Source of the DNA: Cognaticolwellia mytili
GTDB lineage: Bacteria > Pseudomonadota > Gammaproteobacteria > Enterobacterales > Alteromonadaceae
DNA length: 64,000 bases
Assembly: GCF_002104475.1 (NCBI RefSeq)
Contig: NZ_NBOF01000001.1
Location: 1 to 64,000 of the forward strand
Direction: 5' to 3'
In this document: positions 16,296-27,300 of the stretch, one piece after another
Numbering within the stretch: the first letter of the stretch is position 1
Layout of the letters: each line of letters begins with the position of its first letter
Position numbers and translations under genes: made by a program
Notes under the pieces: generated by a model
The model's input: only the letters and a program-made list of their open reading frames with translations
Told to the model about the DNA's origin: nothing
Databases searched by the model: none

Positions 16296-18725
16296 CTACG
16301 GGTTGTACGTAACATTTAAACTAATACCTGTGGCTGCACGGTACCCATAGATGCCGATATGCCATTTACCTGCCGTTGGATTAGTGAAAGCACACGACTC
16401 GCTATTGTTGCTATTTTCAGATTTACAATCGTGACTAGATGACGTTGGATTACTACCTTTTTTAATGAATAAATCCGCATCACCTGTACCGCCACTTGTT
16501 GTAAAGTCAAGTGTAGCCATACCTGCTGGTACATCTAAGCTATAATAGGTCCAAGCTCTACGGGCAACACTAACATCAGTTACTGAAGCGCTACCACCAG
16601 TAGCTCCTCCGCCTGTTGAACCTTCAGTGTAGTTACCTGTTAAGCTCAGATTTGAAAATGCAGAATAACCTATTACTTTAATGTGGTATGTACCTGCTTG
16701 TGCCGTTGAAATGCTGCATGATTCTACGCTGTTGCTACTTTCTGACTTGCAATCAGACGACGAGGTCGTTGGCGCTGAACCAAACTTAACATAAAGATCG
16801 GCATCGCCGTTTGCACCATTCGTACTAAAGCTTAAGTTAGTTGCTCCTGCAGGAACTTCCATCGTGAAGTTTAATTCAGCAGACGTTGTGGCAGTTAAGT
16901 TTGTTTTAGCTATACCATTTTCCAGTATACCACCACTACCTGTAGGTGGTGTCGTTGTACAGCTCGTAGCTAAAGCATCTGAAGCTGCTTTTGCTTGTAC
17001 TAAGCCGTAGCCAGTTTTGTCATCACGCCCAGGTGTACCTAAATCAATTGCTGTAGATTTTAATGCATTTCGTACTTGTGTTGCTGTACAGTTCGGGTTG
17101 TTGCTCCATACTAACGCTGCAACGCCTGTTACATGCGGAGTTGCCATCGAAGTACCGTTGTAATAAGCATAGTTTTGACCGCCAACAACATTTAAATTTG
17201 CATTTGATCCTAATTGACTCATTAGCTGCAAACCTAACTGACGATTTACTGATACCGTGGGCACAGTTACTGCAGAAGTAGCATCTATTAAAAATGGATT
17301 TTGTAGGCCTGGACGCTCACTATTACTATAAACGATTACACCTGATGCACCCGCATCAGCACATGCTTTTGCCGGATTAATTTCCGGACGATTATTACCT
17401 TTTTGGTTGTCATTACGTTCAGCTAAACAAATATTACCAGATACATTTGAACAGTTATAACTACTGCCTGAAATTGTACAGGCAGCTAAAACGCCATTAG
17501 TAGAGCCGTTCACATTACTTTTAGTTAAGCTACCTGCATTTTCGATATAATGGTTTTGAGGTACTACTTCGTCATTGCCGTATACCGTTGACCCAAGTGT
17601 GATATAGCCTAAACGGCCATCACCAGCTACTGTTGATAATATTGCTTCACCAGGAGCTGAAATTTCAACTTGCGCGGTATATTGAGAAAACTCTGCGTGT
17701 TGCCTGTTCTGATCGAGTGCACCAACCGCCATAACTGAATCATATGATGCAGGATAAGATAGTGTTGTGTCACCGTCATTACCAGATGCTGCTATTAATA
17801 AAACGCCAGCGTCAGCAGCTGCTTTTAATGAGTTACGTTCAGCGTTGCTTGAACCTGCACCACCTAAGCTCATGTTAATAACTTTAGCACCGTTATTTAC
17901 GCACGTGTCAACTGCATCAACTAATTCCCCCGTGTACCCCCAACCTGCTGAGTTAAATACTTTAACAATGTGCAAGTTGACGTTAGTGTTTGGCATGATA
18001 CCAACAACACCTTCTGAGTTATTTACCGCAGCAATGGTGCCGGCAACATGCGTACCGTGAGAGCCGCCATTTTGATACCAGTTACCGGTGCCTGAGTTAT
18101 TAGTGCCGGATGCATTGTTAGCATTTAAGTCTGGATTTGCACGCTCATACCCAGAATCAATAATACAAACGGTCATGTTGGCAGCATCACCATCAGATAA
18201 CAAATCAGATTGTGTATCCGAAATACCCCAAGGTTGGTTTTGCGCCATAAAATAACGTTTATAATCTGGTTCTGCAAATTCAACATCAGCGTGGCTATTA
18301 ATCTCAAGTAACATCGCTTTAACATCATCAATATGTTTTTGTTTACCTAATGAAATAACATGCTGGCCATTCTTAAGTATTTTCACATGCTTTAAACTTT
18401 TTCCTGCTTTTTTTGTTAAACCTGATGGCATAGCTTCTTCTGAAGCAAAACCATTTAACTTTTGAGCTTCGAAACCGCTCTTATACTTTACGATTATACG
18501 GTCAGTAAAAGATCGACTTTTAATTTTTTGTTCTTCAGGCCATTGGCTAAAGTCAGTATTGACAGGTTCCATTGTATTATTAGCGCCAATAAGAATCGGC
18601 TTAATGACTGAAGTTCCTAACTCTATTGCTGAAGCTTCAAGTGCTTGTGCGCTTGTTAGATTACTTGTTCCGGCCAGTATTGAGAGCGTTAATACGCTTA
18701 GCCCTAGTGCTTTATTATTTCTCAT
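16296..18725 (-). CDS. Secreted S8 (subtilisin-family) protease with PA and two PPC domains
   Basis: An 809-residue secreted endopeptidase. It has a signal peptide (residues 1-27, ending TSAQA) and an I9-type propeptide about 72-160 (DRIIVKYKSGFEAQKL, FAEPDYKRYF). The catalytic triad is Asp190 (VCIIDSGY), His223 (GSHGTHVAGT) and Ser526 (NGTSMATPHVTG). A protease-associated (PA) insert lies about 390-500 between the His and Ser blocks. Two C-terminal prepeptidase domains (about 610-695 and 715-805) each carry GDADLYVK or GDADLFIK and a CKSE...ESC pair. These PPC domains are usually trimmed after export. Related enzymes in Alteromonadales break down proteins outside the cell, commonly exported by type II secretion. 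It is divergent from a second S8 protease 640 bp away. Confidence 0.95.
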   Translation of the reverse strand: MRNNKALGLSVLTLSILAGTSNLTSAQALEASAIELGTSVIKPILIGANNTMEPVNTDFSQWPEEQKIKSRSFTDRIIVKYKSGFEAQKLNGFASEEAMPSGLTKKAGKSLKHVKILKNGQHVISLGKQKHIDDVKAMLLEINSHADVEFAEPDYKRYFMAQNQPWGISDTQSDLLSDGDAANMTVCIIDSGYERANPDLNANNASGTNNSGTGNWYQNGGSHGTHVAGTIAAVNNSEGVVGIMPNTNVNLHIVKVFNSAGWGYTGELVDAVDTCVNNGAKVINMSLGGAGSSNAERNSLKAAADAGVLLIAASGNDGDTTLSYPASYDSVMAVGALDQNRQHAEFSQYTAQVEISAPGEAILSTVAGDGRLGYITLGSTVYGNDEVVPQNHYIENAGSLTKSNVNGSTNGVLAACTISGSSYNCSNVSGNICLAERNDNQKGNNRPEINPAKACADAGASGVIVYSNSERPGLQNPFLIDATSAVTVPTVSVNRQLGLQLMSQLGSNANLNVVGGQNYAYYNGTSMATPHVTGVAALVWSNNPNCTATQVRNALKSTAIDLGTPGRDDKTGYGLVQAKAASDALATSCTTTPPTGSGGILENGIAKTNLTATTSAELNFTMEVPAGATNLSFSTNGANGDADLYVKFGSAPTTSSSDCKSESSNSVESCSISTAQAGTYHIKVIGYSAFSNLSLTGNYTEGSTGGGATGGSASVTDVSVARRAWTYYSLDVPAGMATLDFTTSGGTGDADLFIKKGSNPTSSSHDCKSENSNNSESCAFTNPTAGKWHIGIYGYRAATGISLNVTYNP

Positions 18726-19368
18726 CTAAGTAAGACTCCAATTGTTTTTACGCTGAATGCAGTAACTTTTGCAGCATCGGACGTATATTTTTATTGTTGG
18801 ATGATGATTCATCGAGATTAATCATCTCGACTCTTGCTTAACTTGAATAGCAATTCACAGACTTTTTTTATTAAAAAAACGACATTGAGAATCCATGGGT
18901 GTTTATTCACTTTATTGTTTTATAAGTAATAAATCCTTTGTTGTCGGATAATTGATAAAAAATGTCGCAATTTTACTAGGGATAAATATTTCAAATGATA
19001 ATATCAAATTTCTTGTTAGGTTTACTGTCGGTTTAGCAATAAATAGTAAAAGCCAAAGCAATTAACTTAATTTGAATGGGTGAGCCTCTTTCATGTTCTT
19101 ATCGTTTTTGGAATAAACTTTCTTTGATTTTTATTTGAAAAGAGATAGTTGGTGTTTATATAACATTCAATTGTTAATGTGAGGTTAAAAGTCGTCAGTT
19201 GGTGTGATATTGTTTGATAAAATACTTAGGTTAAAACTTAGTATTTATACAGTTTATTTATGATTTCTATCGTTAGTTATCATCGTTTACTGAATTCAAA
19301 TATGTGTAGTTATACACCCTAATGTTTTAAAATAATTAAAAAAGATGTCATGGGCAAAGGGGATATAA
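18726..19368. other. Divergent intergenic region between two S8 proteases
   Basis: This 643-base AT-rich gap should hold the promoters of both protease genes. It contains a 7-bp inverted repeat (TCGAGAT and ATCTCGA, 18812-18830) about 90 bases before the reverse-strand protease, listed separately. No coding frame is convincing. Confidence 0.45.
18812..18830. promoter_or_regulatory. Candidate operator, 7-bp inverted repeat
   Basis: TCGAGAT and ATCTCGA are perfect complements separated by TAATC, about 87 bases upstream of the reverse-strand S8 protease start. The compact symmetry fits a dimeric regulator site, but a single copy of this length in a 640-base gap can occur by chance. Confidence 0.35.
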
Positions 19369-21054
19369 ATGTTGTTCACTTCGAATAAAAATAAAATAAA
19401 GCTAATTTCAGTTGCGGGAAGCATACTAACTTTAGTTGTGCTAATGGGTTTTAAATCTGCCGCTGTTAAGGATGAAGAAGCTCAGTCATATATCATTAGT
19501 GCAAAAAACTTCATATTATTGAAGAATAACCTAAAAGAATTAGGAGCAACTCCGACTCATGAATTAAAAATCATAGATTCTTTTGCTGTTGAATTAACTG
19601 TTGAACAATTAAAGTCGCTTCAAGAGAAGCAAGAAATCAAAGTATCCACTAACCACAAAGTTGAATTAAGTGGTTTAGGCATCGGACAACGCCGATGGCA
19701 ACCAAAATCTGTTGTTACCGAACAAGTTGATGCAACTTATGTACATCGCACTGGTAACTTCGGTGGTGGAGTTACCATAGGTTTTCTTGATACTGGTCTT
19801 GATCAATTGCCAGGTATGTCGGTTGACTTAAATGGTCAAGATAAAGCTTGGGGTACATACGACGCAATTAATAATGTTATTAGCAATAATGGTATTGAAG
19901 AAAATGGTCATGGCACTCATGTAGCAAGTATCGCGACTAATAGTGACTTTGATATTGATGGTCGAATATATGGTGTTGCCCCTAATGCTTCACATGTCGG
20001 CATTAAAGCGTTTGACTCAGAAGGTAAGGCGACTTACGCCGATGTAATTCGTGGTATTGATTGGGCACTACAAGTTAAAGATCAAATTAATTTACGTGTA
20101 TTGAATATGTCGTTTGGCGGTCCAGTTCGTTCAAATTATTGGGATGATCCGCTAAATAGAGCTGTTATGAAGTTGTGGCAGGCAGGAATTGTTGTTGTGG
20201 CATCAGCAGGGAATAGTGGACCTGATCCTATGACTATTGGTGTTCCAGGTAATGTTCCTTATATTATTACTGTTGGCGCGATGACAGACGACTATACTGC
20301 TTTTAGTTACAATGATGACAAGGTGGCAAGTTTTAGTGCTGCAGGCCCAACACCTGAAGGTTTTGTTAAGCCTGATGTTATTGCCCCTGGTGGTCATATA
20401 TCGGGGTTGATGTCATTTGACTCCCAGATCGTATCAGAGCATCCTGAATATCATGATGGTGGGCGTTACTTCGAAATGTCTGGCACATCACAATCAGCCG
20501 CTGTTGTTTCAGGTGTTATTGCTCTGTTATTAGCCGAAGAGCCTTTATTAACGCCGGATCAGGTTAAGTGTCGAATATTAGATGGCGCATATCAAGCGAG
20601 AAATAATGATGGTAGTCTTCGATATAGTGTCTTCCAACAGGGAGCTGGTTTAGTGAGTGCATACTATGCATTAGCTAGCACTGAGAATGACTGTGCTAAT
20701 ACTAATTTAGATATTGAAAAGGATCTCAATGGTGAAGTACATTACTCTGGCCCTGCAAATATTAATGACGATGGGAATTTTTATGTTGAAGGTTTAGGTG
20801 ATGAGTATGTTTGGCGTTTAGATGATCCTCAGCTTGATGGTTCTGCATTAACATGGCAAATGAGTGCTACTGAAAGTGGTTCTCAGTGGAATGATATGGC
20901 TTCAACTGATGCGTTACTCTGGCGTTATAATTTTGAAACTGATGCATTACTTTGGCGCTATAGCTTTGAAACCGATGCGTTACTCTGGCGCTATAGTTTG
21001 GCAGATAACGAGATAGCAACCATTAACATTAATAATTGGGTTGCTCCAGAATAA
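19369..21054 (+). CDS. Secreted S8 protease with C-terminal ALLWRY tandem repeats
   Basis: A 561-residue subtilisin-family protease. It has an N-terminal signal segment (ISVAGSILTLVVLMGFKSAA) and an I9-like propeptide about 38-100 (SYIISAKNFILLKNNLKELG, then VELTVEQLKSLQEKQEIKVS). The triad is Asp141 (GFLDTGLD), His181 (HGTHVAS) and Ser374 (SGTSQSAAVVSG). The tail is unusual: three 11-residue repeats TDALLWRYNFE, TDALLWRYSFE and TDALLWRYSLA at 513-545, close to the C terminus. ATG follows AAAGGGG. Related short W-containing repeats end some S8 proteases of other bacteria, function unknown. A terminator follows; a sensor gene starts 92 bases downstream on the same strand. Confidence 0.92.
   Translation: MLFTSNKNKIKLISVAGSILTLVVLMGFKSAAVKDEEAQSYIISAKNFILLKNNLKELGATPTHELKIIDSFAVELTVEQLKSLQEKQEIKVSTNHKVELSGLGIGQRRWQPKSVVTEQVDATYVHRTGNFGGGVTIGFLDTGLDQLPGMSVDLNGQDKAWGTYDAINNVISNNGIEENGHGTHVASIATNSDFDIDGRIYGVAPNASHVGIKAFDSEGKATYADVIRGIDWALQVKDQINLRVLNMSFGGPVRSNYWDDPLNRAVMKLWQAGIVVVASAGNSGPDPMTIGVPGNVPYIITVGAMTDDYTAFSYNDDKVASFSAAGPTPEGFVKPDVIAPGGHISGLMSFDSQIVSEHPEYHDGGRYFEMSGTSQSAAVVSGVIALLLAEEPLLTPDQVKCRILDGAYQARNNDGSLRYSVFQQGAGLVSAYYALASTENDCANTNLDIEKDLNGEVHYSGPANINDDGNFYVEGLGDEYVWRLDDPQLDGSALTWQMSATESGSQWNDMASTDALLWRYNFETDALLWRYSFETDALLWRYSLADNEIATININNWVAPE
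20905..21003 (+). repeat. Three tandem 33-bp coding repeats
   Basis: Three units of 33 bp (20905, 20938, 20971) encode TDALLWRY plus three residues. The units are over 85% alike at the DNA level, with the differences mostly at third positions (GCG/GCA, CTC/CTT, TAT). They are in frame and sit at the end of the S8 protease. Confidence 0.9.
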
Positions 21055-21067
21055 CAACTTTTTGATC

Positions 21068-21097
21068 AAGCCACTGGTAAATAGTGGCTTTTATTTT
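21068..21097 (+). terminator. Terminator of the second S8 protease gene
   Basis: Arms AAGCCACT and AGTGGCTT around a 7-base loop, followed by TTATTTTTT, 14 bases past the stop codon. The next gene therefore probably has its own promoter. Confidence 0.85.
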
Positions 21098-21145
21098 TTC
21101 ATTACTTACCACCACCCTATTCATTTCTTATACTGAGTTAACCAC

Positions 21146-24100
21146 GTGAATTGTCGATTTATCTATTTGCTAAGCTTTTTATTTTCTATTAATTGCATTG
21201 CGCAAGATGTTAAGTTATTTAAAAATTTTGGTATTGATAATCCCATGTCATACAATTTTGTTCGCACGATTGTAGAAGATAAACATGGTTTTATGTGGTT
21301 TGGCTCTTCAGAAGGACTTGATAGATTTGACGGCCATCAATCGTTAAGTTTTCATCACGATGCTACTTTACCTAATTCATTAAGTTTTGATGTGATAAGC
21401 CGGATCATTATTGATCACAATAATAGAATGTGGGTTGGTACCTTTGGAGGTGGGGTCAACTTATACAGAGAAAAAAGCCAAGACTTTGTCCGCTTTACGA
21501 CAAAAACGGTAGGCACAGAACTTAGCAATGACACAGTAAATACGATATTTGAAGATAGCCAAGGGAAAATTTGGATAGGTACTGAAGATGGTTTAAATAT
21601 TCTATCAAATGAAAATGGGATGTGGGCAGTAAAAAGACTATACCAAGAGTTAGGTAATCCAAAAAGTTTAACCCACAACACCATACATTCAGTTATTGAA
21701 GTTGATAATGGTGATATATGGGTTGGTACAAACGGTGGTGGTATTTCTGTATTTTCTCAAAACGGACAGTTTCTAAAAACCATTCAATTTAACAATAACG
21801 GTAGTTCAACCTATGTAAATAAATTCATCAATGATTTATACCTTGATGTCAATAGTAATGTTTGGATTGCCACAAGTGATAGTGGGCTTTTAAAGTATAA
21901 TCTAACTACCGAAGTCTTTTCTCATTATCAATTTAGTGCAAATGATACAGCATCTCTTACCAGTAATTCAGTAATAAGAATTTATCAAGATTCCGAAGAA
22001 AGCATTTGGATTGCGACAGATAATGGTTTGTCAATTTACGATAAATCAACGGATGACTTTAATCGTTATACTCATTCAGTAAACAATCCATATAGTTTAA
22101 ACAGTGATTATATTATTACTTTTTTTGAAGACAGTAATAATATCATGTGGGTTGGTACTTTTAGTGGTGTTAATCGTTGGGATCCTAATATGGCAACGTT
22201 CAGCCAATATAGTTTGCAAACTAATCCAGAAGTTCAAAATTTTAATATAACTAGCTTCGCACAGTTTGACGAAAAACATTTGTTTTTTAGTGCATATAGT
22301 GGGGGGATTTATCAACTGTCTTTAATTGATAATAGTATTTCTTCTGTTTCTTTTAGTGATTTTTTTACTGATTTTCGTGTCATGAACTTACTTGCTGATG
22401 GAAATACATTGTGGGTTGGCACAAGGGCGTCAGGATTATTTCACGTTGACTTGGCTACAAATGAAATTACTAAATTTCAAAACAATGCAGATGATGAAAA
22501 ATCCATTTCAGCAAATAGTGTCACTGATATTATTAAAGATAGGCATGGGAGTATTTGGGTTTCTACCTTTCATCAAGGAATTAACAGGTTAAATAAAGAT
22601 GGTAGCTTCACTCGCTTTTTAAATAATGAGATAACGTCTAATCTAGGGCCAAGTAGCAATCATGTATTGCAATTACTAGAAGATGAAATGGGTATTATTT
22701 GGCTTGCAACATTTGGTGGTGGGCTTAATCGTTTTGATCCTAATACTGAAAAATTTTTACATCTTAAACATGATGAAAAAAATACCAAAAGTTTATCAAC
22801 GGATCATGCATGGATAATGGCTCTCGACGAAAGTAATAATTTATGGGTAGGCAGTCAAGCCGCGGGTTTGAATGTATTGAGTTTTGAAGAACGAAGGAAT
22901 GGAACATTTAATTTTAAGCGTTTAGATATTAAAGATGGCATGAAAAGTATGACAGTGTATGGTATCGCACAGGACAGTTATGGCGATATATGGATAAGTA
23001 CGAGCAAAGGGATTTCTCACTATTCGACTTTAAAAGAAAGTTTTCAGCATTTTGATCTTACCCATGGATTAGTCGATCTAGAGTTTACCCATTCAGCCAT
23101 TTTTTCAGGATATAACGGTGCAATCTATTTTGGTTCAGGAAAAGGTTTTAATAGTATAAACCCCGAAAAAGTTAATCAAAAAACCGAGGCCCCAAAAGTA
23201 CGATTGACTAATATATTAAAATTAAATGAATCTTTACCACTCGATATCCCTCTTGCGAATTTACAACATTTAGAATTAGATTATAGTGATCAACTTGTCT
23301 CATTTGAGTATGTAGGGCTGAACTATGCTAACCCAGAATCGACACGATATAAGTATCGTCTTTTAGGGTTTGATCAAGAGTGGCTTGATGCGGGGAAATC
23401 TCGCCGTGTAACCTATACCAATTTACCCGCTGGAGATTTTCAATTACAGATTATCGCTGGCAATAGCGATGATGTTTGGAGTGAACCCGGACGGACGCTA
23501 AATATAATTGTTAAGCCTGCACCTTGGAATACTTGGTGGGCTTATATTTTGTATACCTTAGCAATTGCAATGTTGCTACTGGTTTATTCACGATTTTTGA
23601 ATCGAAAGTTGGTGATCGAGCAGCAACAAAAACTTCATTTAGAGCAGCAAGTTCAAGAAAAAACAGATAAATTTAAATCTCAAAATTTGGAGTTAGCACA
23701 AGCAAATAAACAGTTAGAGAAAGCGGCGATAATTGACAAAGTAACAGGGGTTAAAAGTCGTCGTTACTTGGATATATATATCGAGCAAACTAGTCAGTTG
23801 ATGAATCAAATGCACCAAAGTCTACTCCCCGTTCAACGAGAGATGTTACCTCGACTTTATATTTTAATGGTGCAAGTTAGTGATTATTCAGCGTCTAGCA
23901 ATAGTCTGTTGATTAACTTAACCGACTTATTGTTGTATACCCGAAATAAAGATGATCTTGTCGTTCGTTGGTCAGATGATACCTTCGCCATTATTGGTTA
24001 TGAGAAGGACAATAATGCTAGTGAGTTAGCCTCTCGATTATCAGGGCGCTTTAGCGGTGTTGTCGGTGGTGAAACAGCTATGAATATGGCTTATGCCTTT

Positions 24101-24316
24101 TATCCTTTTAACCACGAAAACACTTTAGGGTTGAGCTGGGATCAAATTAGCGTTCTTGTTGAACAAGCTTTAGGTTTCACCCAACAAGATGAGCAGTTAG
24201 CTTGGTTAGGGCTTTGTGGGCCTAAATCAACAACGTTTGATTATTTGACCTTGATGCAACAGAAAAGCTTAAGCAGTTTAAAAGAGCATGTGAACGTAAA
24301 GTCTGGTTTAGCTTGA
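21146..24316 (+). CDS. Two-component-regulator-type propeller sensor with degenerate GGDEF domain
   Basis: A 1056-residue membrane sensor. After a signal peptide (to about 19, ending NCIAQ) come many reg_prop repeats with W(V/I)GT..GG(V/G)..(Y/F) motifs such as GKIWIGTEDGLNIL and MWVGTFSGVNRWD, predicting a large periplasmic double propeller. A Y_Y_Y domain follows about 710-785 (YKYRLLGFDQEWLDAGKSRR, then VTYTNLPAGDFQLQIIA), then a membrane helix (WAYILYTLAIAMLLLVYSRF), a coiled coil, and a GGDEF-like domain from IIDKVTGVKSRRYLD. Its active site reads RWSDDTF in place of GGDEF and the metal-binding region is missing, so it is predicted to be catalytically dead. GTG start; no strong ribosome site. 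It follows a secreted protease and overlaps the next gene by 9 bp at the 3' end. Confidence 0.88.
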   Translation: MNCRFIYLLSFLFSINCIAQDVKLFKNFGIDNPMSYNFVRTIVEDKHGFMWFGSSEGLDRFDGHQSLSFHHDATLPNSLSFDVISRIIIDHNNRMWVGTFGGGVNLYREKSQDFVRFTTKTVGTELSNDTVNTIFEDSQGKIWIGTEDGLNILSNENGMWAVKRLYQELGNPKSLTHNTIHSVIEVDNGDIWVGTNGGGISVFSQNGQFLKTIQFNNNGSSTYVNKFINDLYLDVNSNVWIATSDSGLLKYNLTTEVFSHYQFSANDTASLTSNSVIRIYQDSEESIWIATDNGLSIYDKSTDDFNRYTHSVNNPYSLNSDYIITFFEDSNNIMWVGTFSGVNRWDPNMATFSQYSLQTNPEVQNFNITSFAQFDEKHLFFSAYSGGIYQLSLIDNSISSVSFSDFFTDFRVMNLLADGNTLWVGTRASGLFHVDLATNEITKFQNNADDEKSISANSVTDIIKDRHGSIWVSTFHQGINRLNKDGSFTRFLNNEITSNLGPSSNHVLQLLEDEMGIIWLATFGGGLNRFDPNTEKFLHLKHDEKNTKSLSTDHAWIMALDESNNLWVGSQAAGLNVLSFEERRNGTFNFKRLDIKDGMKSMTVYGIAQDSYGDIWISTSKGISHYSTLKESFQHFDLTHGLVDLEFTHSAIFSGYNGAIYFGSGKGFNSINPEKVNQKTEAPKVRLTNILKLNESLPLDIPLANLQHLELDYSDQLVSFEYVGLNYANPESTRYKYRLLGFDQEWLDAGKSRRVTYTNLPAGDFQLQIIAGNSDDVWSEPGRTLNIIVKPAPWNTWWAYILYTLAIAMLLLVYSRFLNRKLVIEQQQKLHLEQQVQEKTDKFKSQNLELAQANKQLEKAAIIDKVTGVKSRRYLDIYIEQTSQLMNQMHQSLLPVQREMLPRLYILMVQVSDYSASSNSLLINLTDLLLYTRNKDDLVVRWSDDTFAIIGYEKDNNASELASRLSGRFSGVVGGETAMNMAYAFYPFNHENTLGLSWDQISVLVEQALGFTQQDEQLAWLGLCGPKSTTFDYLTLMQQKSLSSLKEHVNVKSGLA

Positions 24317-27300
24317 TAAACGCTGCTTTTGTTGAAGTTGCTGCTGGTATTGTTTCGGCGTACATGCATAATGTTCTTTAAAGCAGCGGCCAAAGTACGT
24401 TTGCGATGAAAAGCCGACATCAAGCGCGATTCGCCCTATTTGTGAACCATTTTGCAATAACACTTTAGCTTTTTTAAGGCGGAACTCTTTAATGAAATTG
24501 TTTGGCGTTATACCAAGCAAAACTTTAATTTTTCTTTGTAATTGACGTTCACTCATCGCCATTTCAGTCGCTAGCCGTATGATATCCAAATCAGTGTCCA
24601 TATACACTTTGGCTGTCATCATTTCTAGCTTTTCTAAAAATTTACTATCCAATGTTAACTCTTCGCTGTCGACCTGAGTTAAGTCCGCAACATTGTTGAA
24701 ACTATTGTCTTTGCGGGTCTTTTGTAAGTCTTTCTTAAAGTTTTCAAAGTAGTTCTTTTGTAACTGTGCACGTCCGGCAATTAAGTTGCTAATTCGAGTT
24801 AATAATTCTTGATGGTTAAAAGGCTTACTTAAATATTCATCTGCCTGTAGATTCAAACCGTATAAACGGCTATCTAAATCAGAGCGAGCCGTTAGCAAGA
24901 TAACAGGGATGTGAGAGGTCATTTCATGGCTTTTTAACTGCTTCAATACTGCAAAGCCATCAATGCCGGTGAGCATAATATCGCAAACAATTAAGTCTGG
25001 CATGTATTCTTGTGCCAAAACTAACCCTTGCTCGCCACTATCGGCTAACAAGCAATGGTGCTGCTGCTCAATAACCTGTTTAATATGGGTCTGCATATCT
25101 AGATTGTCTTCGATGACCAAAATTACTTTTTGGTGTGCTGGTTTTTTTTCTTGATGAGATTGATGTTGTTCAACTAAAAGCGATGAAACTTCAGTTTGAG
25201 AAATGCTTGTAGGTGTAGACTTTTCATCCTCTATTGCAGGTGTACAAGGAATAGTAAGTGAAAACTTACTGCCATTATTATATTCGCTAACCACACTTAT
25301 TTTCCATTGATGGGCTTTAACGAGTTCGCTAACTAAAGATAAGCCAATACCAACACCGAACACTCCTCGGTTTTTCTCATCGTCAGCTCTTTGAAAACGT
25401 TCAAATATTTTCGCTTGTGAAGCGCTATCTATCCCAATGCCTGTATCGATAATATCGAGAGTGAAGTGATCATTACTTTTATGCGCCATAACCTTAATAT
25501 CGCCACCTGCGGGCGTATATTTAATCGCATTGGCGATAAGATTAAATATTATTTTTTCAAAAGCTTGAGCATCACATTCAAGCCATATATCGTCAGGAAT
25601 ATCACAGCTAAGTGATAAATTATTTTGTTTAGCTAATCGAGCAAAAGAATCTGCGGGCATTGCCATTAACGTGTGCAAACGATACGTGGCTATGGTTAGC
25701 TTTGGATTGTCAGATAACCGAGATAACTCTAGTAACTGTTCAACCATACGCACTAAACGTAAACCATTTCGTTTAGCTGTTTGTAATTCTTTTCCTTCTT
25801 CATCGGTATGCTGCTTAATTAAATAGCGGTCTAAAATGCCATTAATAATGGTTAGCGGCGTTCTAAATTCATGGGAAATATTCGCAATGAACTTGTCTTT
25901 TAAGTCTAATGCTTGTTGCTCTGCGAGTTTACGGGCAGTCAGGTTGATAAAGGTAATCACAACTAGTGGTTTTTCATCTCTATCAGCCCATTGTAGTTCA
26001 GCCTGTACAGGGAAGTTTGTTCCATCCTTTCTTATCGCAGTGCACTCTTTCGAAATGCCGACCTCTTTGCGTTGTAAGGTATAAACATTACTTTTGAAAT
26101 CAAAAAAGTAATGCATCTCATCATCGCTAGAAAAAAAACTATTCACTCTAGAGCCAACAATTTCACGCTCAAGACACTGAAATAGTTGCACTGCGGCAGG
26201 ATTTGCTGAAAGTACCTTACCATCGACTGCTGTTGTTAAAATAGCATTACTTGATACATTAACGATGGCTTTGTCTTCGCTATTGATCATCGAGTTTGTT
26301 AATAATAAGTTCAATTTTACTAATTCATCTTGTGCCGATTTTTGCAGGCTTATCTGTTGTTCGTTTGTGATATTTTGCTTATTTTTACGATAAGCAATGA
26401 GGGTTAACAGCGAAAAAGCAATAACTAACCAAGTGATAACTAATAACGACTGCAGATATGAAGGGGTTTTATAATGTAAGTTTAGCTCAATACCGGCTAA
26501 GTGAAATGATATTAAAGTCACTGTTAGTAATATTAAGTATAGCTCCGGCATAGATCTTTCTTGGGTTTCTGTAGCTGTAACCGAAAATGCTAAAGAACTA
26601 TTTGCTGCAAAAATTAGTGCACAATAGGGCAGTAAAGTTAATAAATTGAAAAAATAACTAGGCAGGGAAATTATATTTTTTGCACCAATATAACTGAAAG
26701 TGTCAAATAGATTAAAGTAGGTTATCGAGTTATTGACTAGCATAGCGGCAGCTGCAATGGCGAGCATGCAATAAATTTGGCACCAGTGCTTACCTCGACA
26801 TTGATAACTCGTCACTACCAGTCTCATAAATATTAATGTAACAATTAATAAATGAAATAGCTTAGAGGATAGTACTTTAGCAGCATTAGTCGCAGCAAAT
26901 TCGAGTGGTAGTACCACAAGATAACTAAAACAAGTAAGAGTGAAAAATATTGCTGGTACGCGGCTACTTATATTTCTATTTATCCGCGTTTTACTTATAT
27001 GTGGTTTCGTTTCTATGGCTAAGAGAATGAAAAAATAGCTAAATAGGCTAAAAAAGTCTACCAAGAATAAATTGTGTGTAATAAGCGTAAAGTTAAGTAA
27101 AAAGTGAGAAATAAGCGCAGATGTCACTGCTAATGACATAAATTGCCAAAATAATTTTAATTGCTTACTGATAATACGTAAATAACTGATAACAACAAAA
27201 GATGCGCTGATCATTTGTAGTAATAATAAGGTAATAACTTGCCAAATATCATTGTTTGGTGCAAAAAATTGACCAATGAAATAATATGGCAGCAACGTTA

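Noticed and set aside
23700-24300. Active diguanylate cyclase at the end of the propeller sensor
   Set aside because: The GGDEF site is SDDTF and the metal site is not recognisable, so activity is not claimed.
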